Source of the DNA: Gallaecimonas sp. GXIMD4217
GTDB lineage: Bacteria > Pseudomonadota > Gammaproteobacteria > Enterobacterales > Gallaecimonadaceae
DNA length: 64,000 nucleotides
Assembly: GCF_038087665.1 (NCBI RefSeq)
Contig: NZ_CP149925.1
Coordinates: 895,455-959,454 of the forward strand
Reading direction: 5' to 3'
The notes under the pieces were generated by a model. The model was not told the DNA's origin and made no database searches. It worked only from the letters and a program-made list of their open reading frames with translations. A program made the position numbers and the translations under genes. Positions 6,686-14,582 of the stretch are shown piece after piece (the stretch's first letter is position 1; the number at the start of each line of letters is the position of its first letter).

Positions 6686-7102
6686 ATGGAATTCGCAGTC
6701 GTAATTTTTATCCTATTTATTGAAATCACTCTGTTGTTTAAAAAGGATGATAAAAATCGTGCGGCTGAAATAGATAGAATTTTTTAAGGTAGAAAGTCGT
6801 TATTACCTCACGAATTTTATGAAGCGCATTATAGCGACAAAGCTATTCCTGAATTTATTGTTGTCGATATTATTCAAATACTTGAGGCAGAATTAGAAAC
6901 GAATCTTTCCCGATTAATGCCTAGTGATGATTTCTCTGAAAATTTAAGGTATTTGTTTGAATTTGATTCCATGGCTGATGTCGCTGTTCTAGAATCAGTT
7001 GAACGCAAGTTTTCAATAAAAATATCTGACGTGGAAGCAGAGAATATTCAAGCAATTAATGACTTAGTGTTTTTTGTAAATAGCAAAGTAAATTGCACTT
7101 AA
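6686..7102 (+). pseudogene. Cassette gene 3: acyl-carrier-like protein with in-frame stop
   Basis: From the ATG at 6686 the frame gives an N-terminal membrane anchor (MEFAVVIFILFIEITLLF) and reaches TAA at 6785-6787. The same frame then stays open to 7102. Past the stop it reads RKSLLPHEFYEAHY, IPEFIVVDIIQILEAEL, LMPSDDFSENL and FDSMADVAVLESVERKFSIKI, resembling acyl carrier proteins with the D-S-M site where phosphopantetheine attaches in true carriers. The whole was probably one gene of about 138 codons. An internal ATG at 6917 could still give a 61-residue fragment. Confidence 0.6.
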
Positions 7103-7202
7103 CAAGAGAATCAATCGTGATTCGCCATAGTTTGTCATTTTTAGTTGCAAACAGCGCAATAAAATTGCCAAACCAAGCTCACACATTATTCAGGCGTTAT
7201 GA
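7097..7202 (+). other. attC recombination site 3
   Basis: ACTTAAC (7097-7103) and GTTATGA (7196-7202) bound a 106-bp site. The R'' side, GCACTTAAC, complements the start of its own cassette (GTTAGGTGC at 6675) with one mismatch. Inner boxes are weaker than in sites 1 and 2. Confidence 0.75.
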
Positions 7203-7214
7203 GGAGCCAGTACT

Positions 7215-7610
7215 GTGAAGAAAGATTACCACTTGGCAGATCAACCTATACCAGATGGCTTCCAGATCTATGAGGAAAGATTAGATGTTGCAGGCATAAG
7301 TAATTATAAAAAAGCTGCTTCAAAATTTATTCGAGGAAATAGCCCATCCCTTCTTCTGGCGCGAGAGCCCACAAATAAGTACGACAAAAACGCAATTATG
7401 ATAATCGGGTGTTATAAAGGTTTTATGCGTACAAAAAAGGTGCATATTGGCTATGTCCCAAAATCTGTAGCGAAACTCATGTGTGAGTTCGGTTTCCAAG
7501 CTTTTCAGCCAAGGCTGCTCAAGCGGTATGAGGGTAAAAGTGGCTTCGTTGAAGTTCTTTTTCAGTTATTGGGGCCCGCCGGACGGAAAAAATTATATGA
7601 ATCCTCATAA
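7215..7610 (+). CDS. Cassette gene 4: HIRAN-domain protein
   Basis: The 131-residue protein starts at GTG (7215) with GAGGAG 8 bp upstream. It carries a HIRAN-like core: DVAGISNYKKAASKFI, then LLLAREPTNKYDKNAIMI, then VHIGYVPKSVAKLM. HIRAN domains bind DNA ends or damaged DNA in eukaryotic helicases such as HLTF and occur as stand-alone proteins in bacteria. No second domain is present. The gene begins 18 bp past a cassette boundary and ends inside the next attC core. Confidence 0.78.
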   Translation: MKKDYHLADQPIPDGFQIYEERLDVAGISNYKKAASKFIRGNSPSLLLAREPTNKYDKNAIMIIGCYKGFMRTKKVHIGYVPKSVAKLMCEFGFQAFQPRLLKRYEGKSGFVEVLFQLLGPAGRKKLYESS

Positions 7611-7660
7611 CAAGCGGCGGCAGCAAGCGTAGGGCGCAATAACCGAAGGGCATTGCGCCG
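7605..7660 (+). other. Truncated attC site 4
   Basis: TCATAAC (7605-7611), preceded by CC, exactly complements this cassette's own start GTTATGAGG at 7196. It is followed by AAGCG as in the other sites, but no closing GTTRRRY core is visible. A REP-like hairpin begins instead, so the array appears cut off here. Confidence 0.6.
7633..7659. repeat. REP-like hairpin with 8-bp stem
   Basis: GGCGCAAT (7633-7640) and ATTGCGCC (7652-7659) form a perfect stem with an 11-nt loop, preceded by GTAG. The style matches extragenic palindromes mobilised by REP-associated transposases; one such gene starts about 210 bp downstream. Confidence 0.6.
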
Positions 7661-7739
7661 TATTTATGCGCGAAAACGGCTTGATGCTGACTCCCTGCCA
7701 TCAGCCGAAAGCGGCCTTTGGCACGGTAGGTCGCATTGT

Positions 7740-7776
7740 CAGCCCGTAGGTTGGGATGAGGAACGAATCCCAACAT
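7740..7776 (+). repeat. REP element, left member of an inverted pair
   Basis: The 37-bp unit contains GTAGG followed by TTGGGAT and ATCCCAA arms around a 9-nt loop. It recurs in inverted orientation at 9504-9540 with a single mismatch, so the pair brackets the REP-associated transposase gene. Confidence 0.8.
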
Positions 7777-8237
7777 GGCTATCATAGGCAGGATGCCATG
7801 ATCTTTGTTGACCCAATCCTATCAGCGGGCAACCCGCTACTCTGAACGTATTGCTTCATAAGGAGGTGAGATGCGCTATCGACGCTCACGGCTGGCGGGC
7901 GGCACCTTCTTTTTTACGGTCAACCTGGCCGATCGCAGTCAAACGCTGCTGGGCGATCACATCAAGGCGCTTCGTTCGGCTTTTGCTCGTGTGAAGCGGC
8001 GTCACCCGTTTCATGTTGATGCCATGGTGGTGTTGCCGGACCATCTTCACGCCGTCTGGACCTTGCCGTAAGGTGATGGCAACTACCCGATGCGATGGCG
8101 GCTTATCAAGGCCAGTTTCTCGCGAATGCTGCCGAAGGGAGAGCGCCTTTCGGCCTGCAGGGCTTGGAAGGGAGAGCGGGGCATTTGGCAGCGTCGCTAT
8201 TGGGAGCATGAGATCCGGGACGAGAGTGATTATCACC

Positions 8238-9320
8238 GGCCTTGTTGACCAAATCGATGGAACTTAGTCGGAGCCGGGCGATCAGATCGGCCAATCCCAG
8301 CCGTAGAAGACAACCGCCATGGCCATGAAAGCCGCTCAAAGCAAGAACAAGAAGCCCAAGGCCAAGTACCGGGTCCGTAACTGGTCCCAATACAACGAAG
8401 CGCTGGTCAAGCGCGGCTCCCTGACCTTCTGGCTGGACGAGGCGGCCATCCGCAGCTGGCATAGCACCCAGCCCAACGGCAAGCGGGGCCGGGACCTGCA
8501 TTACAGCGACCAAGCCATCACCACCGCACTGATGATCCAAGCAGTCTTCGGCTTGAGCCTGCGGGCGACGGAGGGCTTCATCAATTCGCTGTTCGAGTTG
8601 ATGGGCCTGGAGCTCAGTTCGCCGGACTACAGCAGCATCAGCAAGCGGGCCAAGACGGTGACAGTGGATATCCGTCGCCCCAAGGGCCCGGTAGCGCACC
8701 TGGTGTTCGACGCCACCGGCCTCAAGGTCTACGGCGAAGGCGAATGGAAGGTGCGCAAGCACGGCAAGGAGAAACGCCGCAGCTGGCGTAAGCTGCACCT
8801 GGGTGTGGACGGCCAGGGTCACTGGCTCATCTGCGCCGAGCTGTCCTTGGACAATGTGGCCGACGGCCAGGTCCTAGCCCCTATGCTCAGGCCACTGCGC
8901 CGCCAGATAGGCAGCGTCTACGCTGACGGCGCCTACGACAGCCGGCAATGCTACGAGGAAATCGCCCACAAAAGCGCCCGCCCGCTCATACCGCCGCGAA
9001 GCAATGCCGGTTATTGGCAGGCAGGGCATCCCCGCAACGAGGCGGTGGCGGCACTCAAGGCCGGGGAGCTGGCAGAATGGAAGGTGGCGAGCGGCTACCA
9101 CCGCCGCTCGATAGGGGAGACGGCGATGTGGCGGTTCAAGCAACTGACCGGCAACCGGCTACGACTGCGCGACTATAACGGCCAGGTTGGCGAGGCAATG
9201 GCCCGGGTTGCGGTGTTGAACAAAATGACGGCCTTGGGCATGCCGGTCAGTGACATGGTGCGCTGACCCCGGACGGTGTTGGGGCCCACTGGCCTTGGGG
9301 CTGAATTGATCAACAAGGCC
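8238..9320 (+). mobile_element. Complete IS5-family element (IS903-type), 1083 bp
   Basis: The terminal inverted repeats are GGCCTTGTTGACCAAATC at the left and GGCCTTGTTGATCAATTC read inward from the right, with two mismatches in 18. A perfect 9-bp target duplication ATTATCACC flanks it at 8229-8237 and 9321-9329, as is usual for the IS903 group. It holds one intact transposase gene. The exact duplication suggests recent insertion, into the RAYT gene. Confidence 0.95.
8319..9266 (+). CDS. IS5-family transposase
   Basis: The 315-residue DDE transposase is close to the usual IS903-group length. The acidic triad can be placed: Asp in LVFDATGLK, Asp in YADGAYDS, and Glu in the Y-x2-R-x3-E-x6-K signature (YHRRSIGETAMWRFK). 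The N-terminus is lysine-rich and followed by the DNA-binding region. It begins 81 bp inside the left end and ends 54 bp before the right end. The frame is intact, so the element may be active. Confidence 0.95.
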   Translation: MAMKAAQSKNKKPKAKYRVRNWSQYNEALVKRGSLTFWLDEAAIRSWHSTQPNGKRGRDLHYSDQAITTALMIQAVFGLSLRATEGFINSLFELMGLELSSPDYSSISKRAKTVTVDIRRPKGPVAHLVFDATGLKVYGEGEWKVRKHGKEKRRSWRKLHLGVDGQGHWLICAELSLDNVADGQVLAPMLRPLRRQIGSVYADGAYDSRQCYEEIAHKSARPLIPPRSNAGYWQAGHPRNEAVAALKAGELAEWKVASGYHRRSIGETAMWRFKQLTGNRLRLRDYNGQVGEAMARVAVLNKMTALGMPVSDMVR

Positions 9321-9503
9321 ATTATCACCGCCACATCGATTATGTTCACTTCAACCCGGTAAAACACGGCCTCGTAGCCCGTTGTCGTGACTGGCCTTAT
9401 TCCAGCTTCCATCGTTATGTTCGAAAGGGCATCCTATCTATAGAGTGGGGCCTATCCGGTTCACAGGCTGGATCGGATTTAGGGGAGTAGGGCTTGGGTT
9501 GTG

Positions 9504-9540
9504 ATGTTGGGATTCGTTCATCATCCCAACCTACGGGCTG
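9504..9540 (-). repeat. REP element, right member of the inverted pair
   Basis: The 37 bp are the reverse complement of 7740-7776 with one mismatch (in the loop). The position is 13 bp past the end of the RAYT gene. Confidence 0.8.
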
Positions 9541-9578
9541 ATGTAGGATTATGTGTAGCGAGTTTGAAGATGGATGTC

Positions 9579-9636
9579 CTTCTAGTTGCTTCTAGTTGCT
9601 TCTAGTTGTTGCTTCTAGTTCCGTCCTTCTAGTTCC
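9579..9636 (+). repeat. Short direct repeats of TCTAGTT
   Basis: TCTAGTT occurs at 9581, 9591, 9601, 9614 and 9628; the first three are at an exact 10-bp period (TCTAGTTGCT). It is a simple-sequence tract just upstream of a small gene and has no coding content that I can see. Confidence 0.7.
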
Positions 9637-9671
9637 TCATGCATAGAAAGCTCAAACATTAAGGGTTCAGT

Positions 9672-9899
9672 ATGCTGCCTACGATTTTAGGATTTATGAG
9701 TGCCTTTTTTGCCGCTATTTCTGCTCTTTTCTGGGCCCTTTCTGCCCGGGTTAACTTCAAATTTGGCTGGGATTCAGGTGACGCATTGAATCAGTCAATG
9801 AAGAAGGCATCGAAGCTCAACGCCACTGCTGCCGCGTTCACATCTGCGGCTGCGGTATGTTCTGCGGCGGCAATTGCTCTACCGCTGTTCGGTTTTTAG
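9672..9899 (+). CDS. Small membrane protein, unknown function
   Basis: The 75-residue product has an N-terminal hydrophobic helix (about residues 3-25), a polar middle (SARVNFKFGWDSGDALNQSMKKASKLN) and a second alanine-rich helix (about 53-73). TAAGGG lies 6-7 bp before the ATG. No family was recognised. It stands alone between the REP/IS region and a REP-like hairpin. I find no attC partner, so I do not call it a cassette gene. Confidence 0.55.
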   Translation: MLPTILGFMSAFFAAISALFWALSARVNFKFGWDSGDALNQSMKKASKLNATAAAFTSAAAVCSAAAIALPLFGF

Positions 9900-10225
9900 C
9901 TGGGAACTAAAAAACGCTTCACAGAAGGTTAGCAAGCGTAGGTCAATGGGATGGGGCACGAATCCCAATCTACGGCTTTGCTCAATCATCGAGCGGCATT
10001 GCGCCATCTGGGGGTTCTGGCCGGACTAATCACCCCCGGGTTGACTTCCAAAGCCGTGCGGACAAGGATTGAACCATGAACGCGAACGTCTCAGCTCAGC
10101 CGACGCGAATTATTCCCCTCATTCCCTAGGAATGGTGGGTTGGCTGCTGCATGAGATTCGCAAAACCCGCCCAGGAGGCGGTTTTTTCGTATCCGCTTCC
10201 CGGGCCTGGATGCCAAGGAGGCAAT
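9900..10225. other. Gene-free stretch with REP-like hairpins
   Basis: A third REP-like palindrome sits at about 9938-9975 (GTAGG, then ATGGGAT and ATCCCAAT arms, CTACGG). A GGGGGT...ACCCCC inverted repeat follows near 10010-10037. I see no gene: the only open frame here reads through the terminator at 10162-10187. Confidence 0.5.
10162..10187 (+). terminator. Intrinsic terminator-like hairpin
   Basis: AAAACCCGCC and GGCGGTTTTTT pair with a 5-nt loop, leaving a T-run. There is no clear gene directly upstream, so it insulates the next gene from the mobile region or ends an unseen short transcript. Confidence 0.65.
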
Positions 10226-10756
10226 ATGAACAGGGTCGCCATATTCGGTAACGCCGGTGGGGGCAAGTCGACATTGGCCAGGAAGCTGGCCGAGGCCACG
10301 GGGCTGCCGCTCTATTCCATCGACAAGCTCAAGTTCCGCCCGGGCGGCGATGAGGTTCCCCACGCTGATTACCTCAGGCAGCATGAGGAGCTGCTGGGCA
10401 GGGACAGGTGGATCCTGGACGGCTTCGGCTGCGTGCCCTCGGCCTGGCAGCGGTTCGCGGCGGCGGACACCCTCATCCATGTGGACCTGCCGCTGCTCAC
10501 CCACGGCCTCTGGATAGCCAAGCGGATGCTGAAGGGGCTCTTCGTCAATCCCGAGGGCTGGCCTCAAAACAGCCCCATCCTCAGGAGCACCCTGACCAGC
10601 TACAAGGTGCTGTGGCTCTGCCACCGCAAGCTGACCCCGGCCTATCGCAAGCTGGTGGCGGAGCAGGGCGGCGATAAGACGGTCCATCACCTGCGCTCGC
10701 CCAAGGAGATCGAGGCGCTGCTGGGCCGGCTCCGGGCAGGGGCGCCTGGCCGGTGA
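10226..10756 (+). CDS. P-loop nucleotide kinase-like protein
   Basis: The 176-residue protein starts at ATG 10226, picked because AAGGAGG precedes it by five bases; a longer frame would begin inside the terminator. The Walker A loop is GNAGGGKST at residues 8-16, followed by SIDKLKF, and RWILDGFGCVPS carries the Walker B-like region. The organisation matches the small adenylate-kinase-like proteins often annotated as topology modulation proteins; the substrate is unknown. Confidence 0.75.
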   Translation: MNRVAIFGNAGGGKSTLARKLAEATGLPLYSIDKLKFRPGGDEVPHADYLRQHEELLGRDRWILDGFGCVPSAWQRFAAADTLIHVDLPLLTHGLWIAKRMLKGLFVNPEGWPQNSPILRSTLTSYKVLWLCHRKLTPAYRKLVAEQGGDKTVHHLRSPKEIEALLGRLRAGAPGR

Positions 10757-10841
10757 AGGATTGAGCGCCCCGGCGGGCCGTGCTAGCGTGCTGGAAACGC
10801 AAAAGGGCCGGCCCTGCCGCCCCCTGACTTAAGGACAAGTA

Positions 10842-11252
10842 ATGAAGATCACCATCGAAACCCTCATCAACGCCGATCTGGCCAGCACCTGGGATGCCTG
10901 GAACAACCCCGACGATATCGTCCGCTGGAACGCCGCCTCCGACGACTGGCACACCACCAGCAGCCGCGTGGACCTGCGTGTGGGCGGCAGCTTCAGCTCC
11001 CGCATGGAGGCCAAGGACGGCAGCATGGGCTTCGATTTCGAGGGCACCTATACCGAGGTCGAGCCCCAGGCGCGCCTCCAGTACCGCATGGCCGACGGCC
11101 GCGAGGTGCTGGTTACCTTCGAGGCCGTGGACGGCGGGGTACGGGTGCTGGAAACCTTCGACGCCGATCAGCAGCACGATCCGGACTTCCAGCGCCAGGG
11201 CTGGCAGAGCATCCTCGACAGCTTCGCCCGCCATGTGGAGGCCAAGGGCTGA
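10842..11252 (+). CDS. SRPBCC/AHSA1-family protein
   Basis: The 136-residue protein matches the AHSA1 branch of the START-like fold: an N-terminal strand ITIETLINADLASTWDAWNNPDDIVRWN (family hallmark, helix plus W), GGSFSSRMEAKDGS, FDFEGTYTEVEPQARLQY and a C-terminal helix GWQSILDSFARHVEA. These proteins bind hydrophobic ligands in a central cavity; the ligand here is unknown. It is cytoplasmic, probably a single gene. Confidence 0.87.
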   Translation: MKITIETLINADLASTWDAWNNPDDIVRWNAASDDWHTTSSRVDLRVGGSFSSRMEAKDGSMGFDFEGTYTEVEPQARLQYRMADGREVLVTFEAVDGGVRVLETFDADQQHDPDFQRQGWQSILDSFARHVEAKG

Positions 11253-11370
11253 CGGCTTTCCGGTAAAGATAATTGAACTTTCAATGTCTTAGCTTGCCTT
11301 ATCCCGCACATATGAGCCCCGCGTCATGCGAGGGCTCGCCCCGACAACACCAAATAAGGACATAACAACA

Positions 11371-12234
11371 ATGCCAAGGATCCTACCCCTTGCCCTGCTC
11401 AGCCTCGGCCTGACGGGCTGCAGCGCCCATATCAGCGAAAGCGCCTTTATCGCCCAGGACAAGGCCGTCAGCCCGTACCAGGACGCCGAGCTGAACCAGT
11501 GGCAGGCGCGCTTCCCGGGCAAGTCGCTGAAACGGCTGCAGCTGACCAGCCAGGACCAGGCCGCGGTGCTGCACGGGCTGTTGCTGGACGACCCTGACTC
11601 AAAGGAGCTCATCTTCTTCATTCCCGGCAACGGCATGAAGGTGGCCAAGGGCGGCATCGAAGTGATGGAGACCCTGGCCGACTTGGGCCGGGACGTGGCC
11701 ATCTTCGACCGTCGCGGCCTGGGCGCCAGCACCGGCAAGGCCACCGTGGCCAACCAGATCAGCGACGCCGTGCAGCAATACCATTACCTGCGCCGGGAGC
11801 TGGAGCCCAGTTTCGTCACCGTGCATGGCTTTTCCCTGGGGAGCTTCGTGGCCGGCCAGCTGGCCAAGCGCCAGGACGTCGACGCCCTGGTGCTGCAGGG
11901 CTCGGCAACCAATGTGGACGACTGGATAGACGAAAGCACGCCCTGGTTCATGAAGCCCTTCCTGACCGTGGAGGTGGACGAGGCCTTTCGCGGGGTGGAC
12001 AACCAGCAAGTGGTGGCCAGGGACTATGACGGCCCCTTGCTGGTCATCGGCGGCGAGCAGGACGAACAGGTGCCTGTGGTGCTGTCCCAGCGGCTCTTCG
12101 AGGCCAGCCGTTCGAGCCAGAAGCAGCTGCTGATCGTCCAGGGCGCCGGCCACGGCAATATGCTGGAAGGCAAGGAAGAGCTCAGCCGCTACAGGGCCTT
12201 CCTGGACAAGCTTGGCGGCGGGGTTGAGAGGTAG
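11371..12234 (+). CDS. Lipoprotein alpha/beta-hydrolase
   Basis: It starts at ATG 11371 with AAGGA 10 bp upstream and encodes 287 residues. The first 16 residues form a lipoprotein signal with lipobox L-T-G-C, so it is probably membrane-anchored facing the periplasm. The hydrolase core shows FIPGNGMK (oxyanion region), the elbow G-F-S-L-G, an acid in VIGGEQDEQVP and His in GAGHGNML. A substrate cannot be deduced. It sits 2 bp before a racemase-like gene, so the pair is probably co-transcribed. Confidence 0.82.
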   Translation: MPRILPLALLSLGLTGCSAHISESAFIAQDKAVSPYQDAELNQWQARFPGKSLKRLQLTSQDQAAVLHGLLLDDPDSKELIFFIPGNGMKVAKGGIEVMETLADLGRDVAIFDRRGLGASTGKATVANQISDAVQQYHYLRRELEPSFVTVHGFSLGSFVAGQLAKRQDVDALVLQGSATNVDDWIDESTPWFMKPFLTVEVDEAFRGVDNQQVVARDYDGPLLVIGGEQDEQVPVVLSQRLFEASRSSQKQLLIVQGAGHGNMLEGKEELSRYRAFLDKLGGGVER

Positions 12235-12236
12235 AG

Positions 12237-12938
12237 ATGGACAAGGCAAGGCATATCGGCATCGTGGCCTGCAGCGCCGAAGGGGCGGCGCTGTGCTACC
12301 GCACCATCTGCATGGAGGCCCCGGCCCGGATGGGGCCGCACTGGCACCCGCAGCTGTCGCTGCACGGCCATCCGGTGGGCGAGTACCTGCCCTGCCTGGA
12401 GCGGGACGACTGGCAGGGGGTGGGGGAGCTGATGCTGTCCTCGGCCAACAAGCTGGCGGCCATGGGGGCGGAGCTTGCCATCTGCCCCGACAACACCATC
12501 CACCAGGCCTTCGACTATGTGGCGAAGCGCTCGCCCATTCCCTGGCTGCACATCGCCGAGGTGGTGGCAGACGAGGCCGAGGCCCGTGGTTACCGCAGGC
12601 TGGCCATACTGGGCACCCGTTTCCTGATGACGGGGCCCGTCTATCCCCAGGTGCTGGAACGGCGCGGCATCGCCTGGCAGATCCCGGATGAAACCGACAG
12701 GGCCATGGTGGACGCGGTCATCTTCGAAGAGCTGGTGCCGGGCCTGGTGCGGGAGGCCTCCCGCAACGCCTTTATCGGTCTTATCGAGAAGCTGGCGGAG
12801 CAGGGCTGCGACGCCGTGGTGCTGGGCTGCACCGAGATCCCGCTGCTGATCAGCCCCGACGACAGCCCGCTGCCGGTGCTGGATTCCACCCGGCTGCTGG
12901 CCAGGGCGGCCCTGGCAGCGGCGCTGAGGGTGGATTGA
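12237..12938 (+). CDS. Aspartate/glutamate racemase-family protein
   Basis: The 233-residue protein has the two half-sites of the family: an N-terminal IGIVACSAEGAALCYR with CPDNTIH further on, and a C-terminal VVLGCTEIPLLI with the second catalytic Cys. In the first half the residue at the usual Cys position reads C-P-D-N, as in many aspartate racemases. It would interconvert L- and D-amino acids without cofactor. It follows a lipoprotein hydrolase by 2 bp. Which amino acid it prefers is not visible. Confidence 0.83.
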   Translation: MDKARHIGIVACSAEGAALCYRTICMEAPARMGPHWHPQLSLHGHPVGEYLPCLERDDWQGVGELMLSSANKLAAMGAELAICPDNTIHQAFDYVAKRSPIPWLHIAEVVADEAEARGYRRLAILGTRFLMTGPVYPQVLERRGIAWQIPDETDRAMVDAVIFEELVPGLVREASRNAFIGLIEKLAEQGCDAVVLGCTEIPLLISPDDSPLPVLDSTRLLARAALAAALRVD

Positions 12939-13008
12939 GTTCGCCCTTCTCAAAGCCCGCTCCGGCCGTTATGGTGTGGCTTCTCAATGTCGCAACAAGG
13001 AGGTGCGC

Positions 13009-13266
13009 ATGACACCGGCAAAACTGGCCATCTGGAGTGTGGTCATCGGTTGTTTTCCCCTGTTCCTTTCCCTGCTCGGCGTGCTGCTGGCCAAGCTGCT
13101 CAAGTGCAACGTCAGCGCCGCCGGCGCCGACAAGTGCCTGGTGCTGGGCTACGACGTCGGCAACCTGCTCTATACCCTGATGATGATGCACTGGCTGTTC
13201 CTGATCACCGGCGGCATCACGGTGCTGGGCCTGGTAGGCGCCGGGATCTGGACCCTGGTGCGCTGA
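13009..13266 (+). CDS. Small two-helix membrane protein
   Basis: The start at ATG 13009 is set by AAGGAGG upstream; the longer frame from 12976 lacks a site. The 85-residue product has a helix at about residues 8-30, a loop with two cysteines (KCNV...KCLVLGYDVGN) and a second hydrophobic segment from about 50 to the end. No family was recognised. It is 22 bp before the sigma factor gene. Confidence 0.65.
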   Translation: MTPAKLAIWSVVIGCFPLFLSLLGVLLAKLLKCNVSAAGADKCLVLGYDVGNLLYTLMMMHWLFLITGGITVLGLVGAGIWTLVR

Positions 13267-13288
13267 CGGACCCCTCCGGCAAGCGGCA

Positions 13289-14515
13289 ATGGACAGCGTG
13301 CAGGAACAGCTGACCCAACTCTACCAGGACCAGTCCAGGCGCATCCTGGCGACCCTGATCCGCCTGCTCGGCGATTTCGATCTGGCCGAGGAGGCCCTGC
13401 ACGATGCCTTTGCCGCCGCCCTGGCCCAGTGGCCGGGGGAGGGCATGCCGGCCAACCCCAGGGCCTGGCTGGTGTCCGCCGGCCGCTTCAAGGCCATCGA
13501 CAGGCTGAGGCGGCGGGCCCGCTTCGACGCCGCCCTCGGCGAGCTGGCGGACGAGCTGGCAGCGGCGCCGCTGCCGGATGATGTCGAAGACGACCGGCTG
13601 CGGCTGATCTTCACCTGCTGCCACCCGGCCCTGGCACCGGAGGCGCAGCTGGCCCTGACCCTGAGGGAAGTGTGCGGCCTCAGCACGGAGGCCGTGGCCA
13701 GCGCCTTTTTGCAGCGCACCCCCGCCATTGCCCAGCGCATCGTCCGCGCCAAGGCCAAGATCCGCGACGCCGCCATTCCCTTCGAGATGCCCGAGCGGCG
13801 CGAGCTGCCGGACAGGCTGCAGGCGGTGCTTAAGGTGATCTACCTGCTGTTCAACGAAGGCTACGCCAGTGCCGAGGGCGAGGCGCTGCAGCGCCCGGAC
13901 TTGGCGGCCGAGGCCATCCGCCTGGGCCGGCTGTTGTGTGCCCTGTTGCCCGAGCCGGAGTGCCTGGGCCTGCTGGCGCTGATGCTGCTCCAGGACGCCC
14001 GCCGTGATGCCCGTAGTGACGACCAGGGCGAGCTGGTGCGCCTGGAAGATCAGGACCGCAGCCGCTGGCACCAGGGCCAGATAGAGGAGGGCCTGGCCCT
14101 GGTGGAGGCGGCGCTTCGGGCGGGCCCGGCCGGCCCCTACGGCCTGCAGGCGGCCATCGCCGCATTGCACGGCCAGGCGGCCAGCTTTGCCGACACCGAC
14201 TGGCCGCAGATCCTGGGCCTCTACGATCAGCTGTACAGGCGCCAGCCCACGCCTGTGGTGGCCCTGAACCGGGCCGTGGCCCTGGCCATGGTGCGCGGCG
14301 ACGAAGCCGGCCTGGCACAAGTGGAGGCCCTGCTTGGCGCCGGCGAGCTGGCCGACTACCACCTGGCCCACGCGGCCAGGGCCGAGCTGCTGGCCCGGCT
14401 GGGGCGCATCAGCCAGGCCAGGGCCGCCTTCCGGCAGGCCCTTGCCCTGGCCCGCCAGGGTGCCCAAAGGCGCTTTTTGGGCCGGCGCCTGCAGGAAATC
14501 GAAAAAAAATTGTGA
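13289..14515 (+). CDS. ECF sigma factor, ECF42-like, with C-terminal extension
   Basis: At 408 residues it is about twice the length of a simple ECF sigma factor. Region 2 covers about 15-85 (FDLAEEALHDAFAAALAQW, PRAWLVSAGRFKAIDRLRR) and region 4 about 105-165 (LRLIFTCCHPALAPE, LALTLREVCGLSTEAVASAF). The rest is a long helical, TPR-like extension with YLLFNEGY and ARRDARSDDQG typical of the ECF42 group. These sigma factors are encoded beside DGPF-domain proteins, as here, and lack a classical anti-sigma factor. The extension is thought to control activity. Confidence 0.9.
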   Translation: MDSVQEQLTQLYQDQSRRILATLIRLLGDFDLAEEALHDAFAAALAQWPGEGMPANPRAWLVSAGRFKAIDRLRRRARFDAALGELADELAAAPLPDDVEDDRLRLIFTCCHPALAPEAQLALTLREVCGLSTEAVASAFLQRTPAIAQRIVRAKAKIRDAAIPFEMPERRELPDRLQAVLKVIYLLFNEGYASAEGEALQRPDLAAEAIRLGRLLCALLPEPECLGLLALMLLQDARRDARSDDQGELVRLEDQDRSRWHQGQIEEGLALVEAALRAGPAGPYGLQAAIAALHGQAASFADTDWPQILGLYDQLYRRQPTPVVALNRAVALAMVRGDEAGLAQVEALLGAGELADYHLAHAARAELLARLGRISQARAAFRQALALARQGAQRRFLGRRLQEIEKKL

Positions 14516-14582
14516 GGGGCTGTCGAAAAGCGTGCCGCTGCTTCGACAAGTCAGTGACACACACTGAAACGGAGAGACCCCA

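Larger units (their letters stand above)
7871..9490 (+). pseudogene. REP-associated tyrosine transposase (RAYT), broken twice
   Basis: The gene opens at ATG 7871 behind AAGGAGG and encodes the RAYT start MRYRRSRLAGGTFFFTVNLADR. The metal-binding H-x-H lies in PDHLHAVWTLP. A TAA at 8069-8071 interrupts a frame that continues GDGNYPMRWRLIKASFSRML. At 8237 an insertion sequence splits the codon for R in DYHR. Beyond it the frame resumes (HIDYVHFNPVKHGL, with the probable catalytic Tyr) to TAG at 9488-9490. Removing the insert and one target copy restores one frame, so it is dead unless repaired. Flanking inverted REPs are its likely substrates. Confidence 0.9.

Noticed and set aside
4912-7870. 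Integron integrase or attI site
   Set aside because: No frame on either strand shows tyrosine recombinase features here; RAYT and the IS5-type transposase are unrelated enzymes.
9579-9636. CRISPR-like direct repeats
   Set aside because: Units are 7-10 bp with almost no spacers and no cas genes; simple-sequence repeats.
10069-10251. A 60-codon frame before the P-loop protein
   Set aside because: It reads through a hairpin terminator and overlaps the next gene's ribosome site; no good start.
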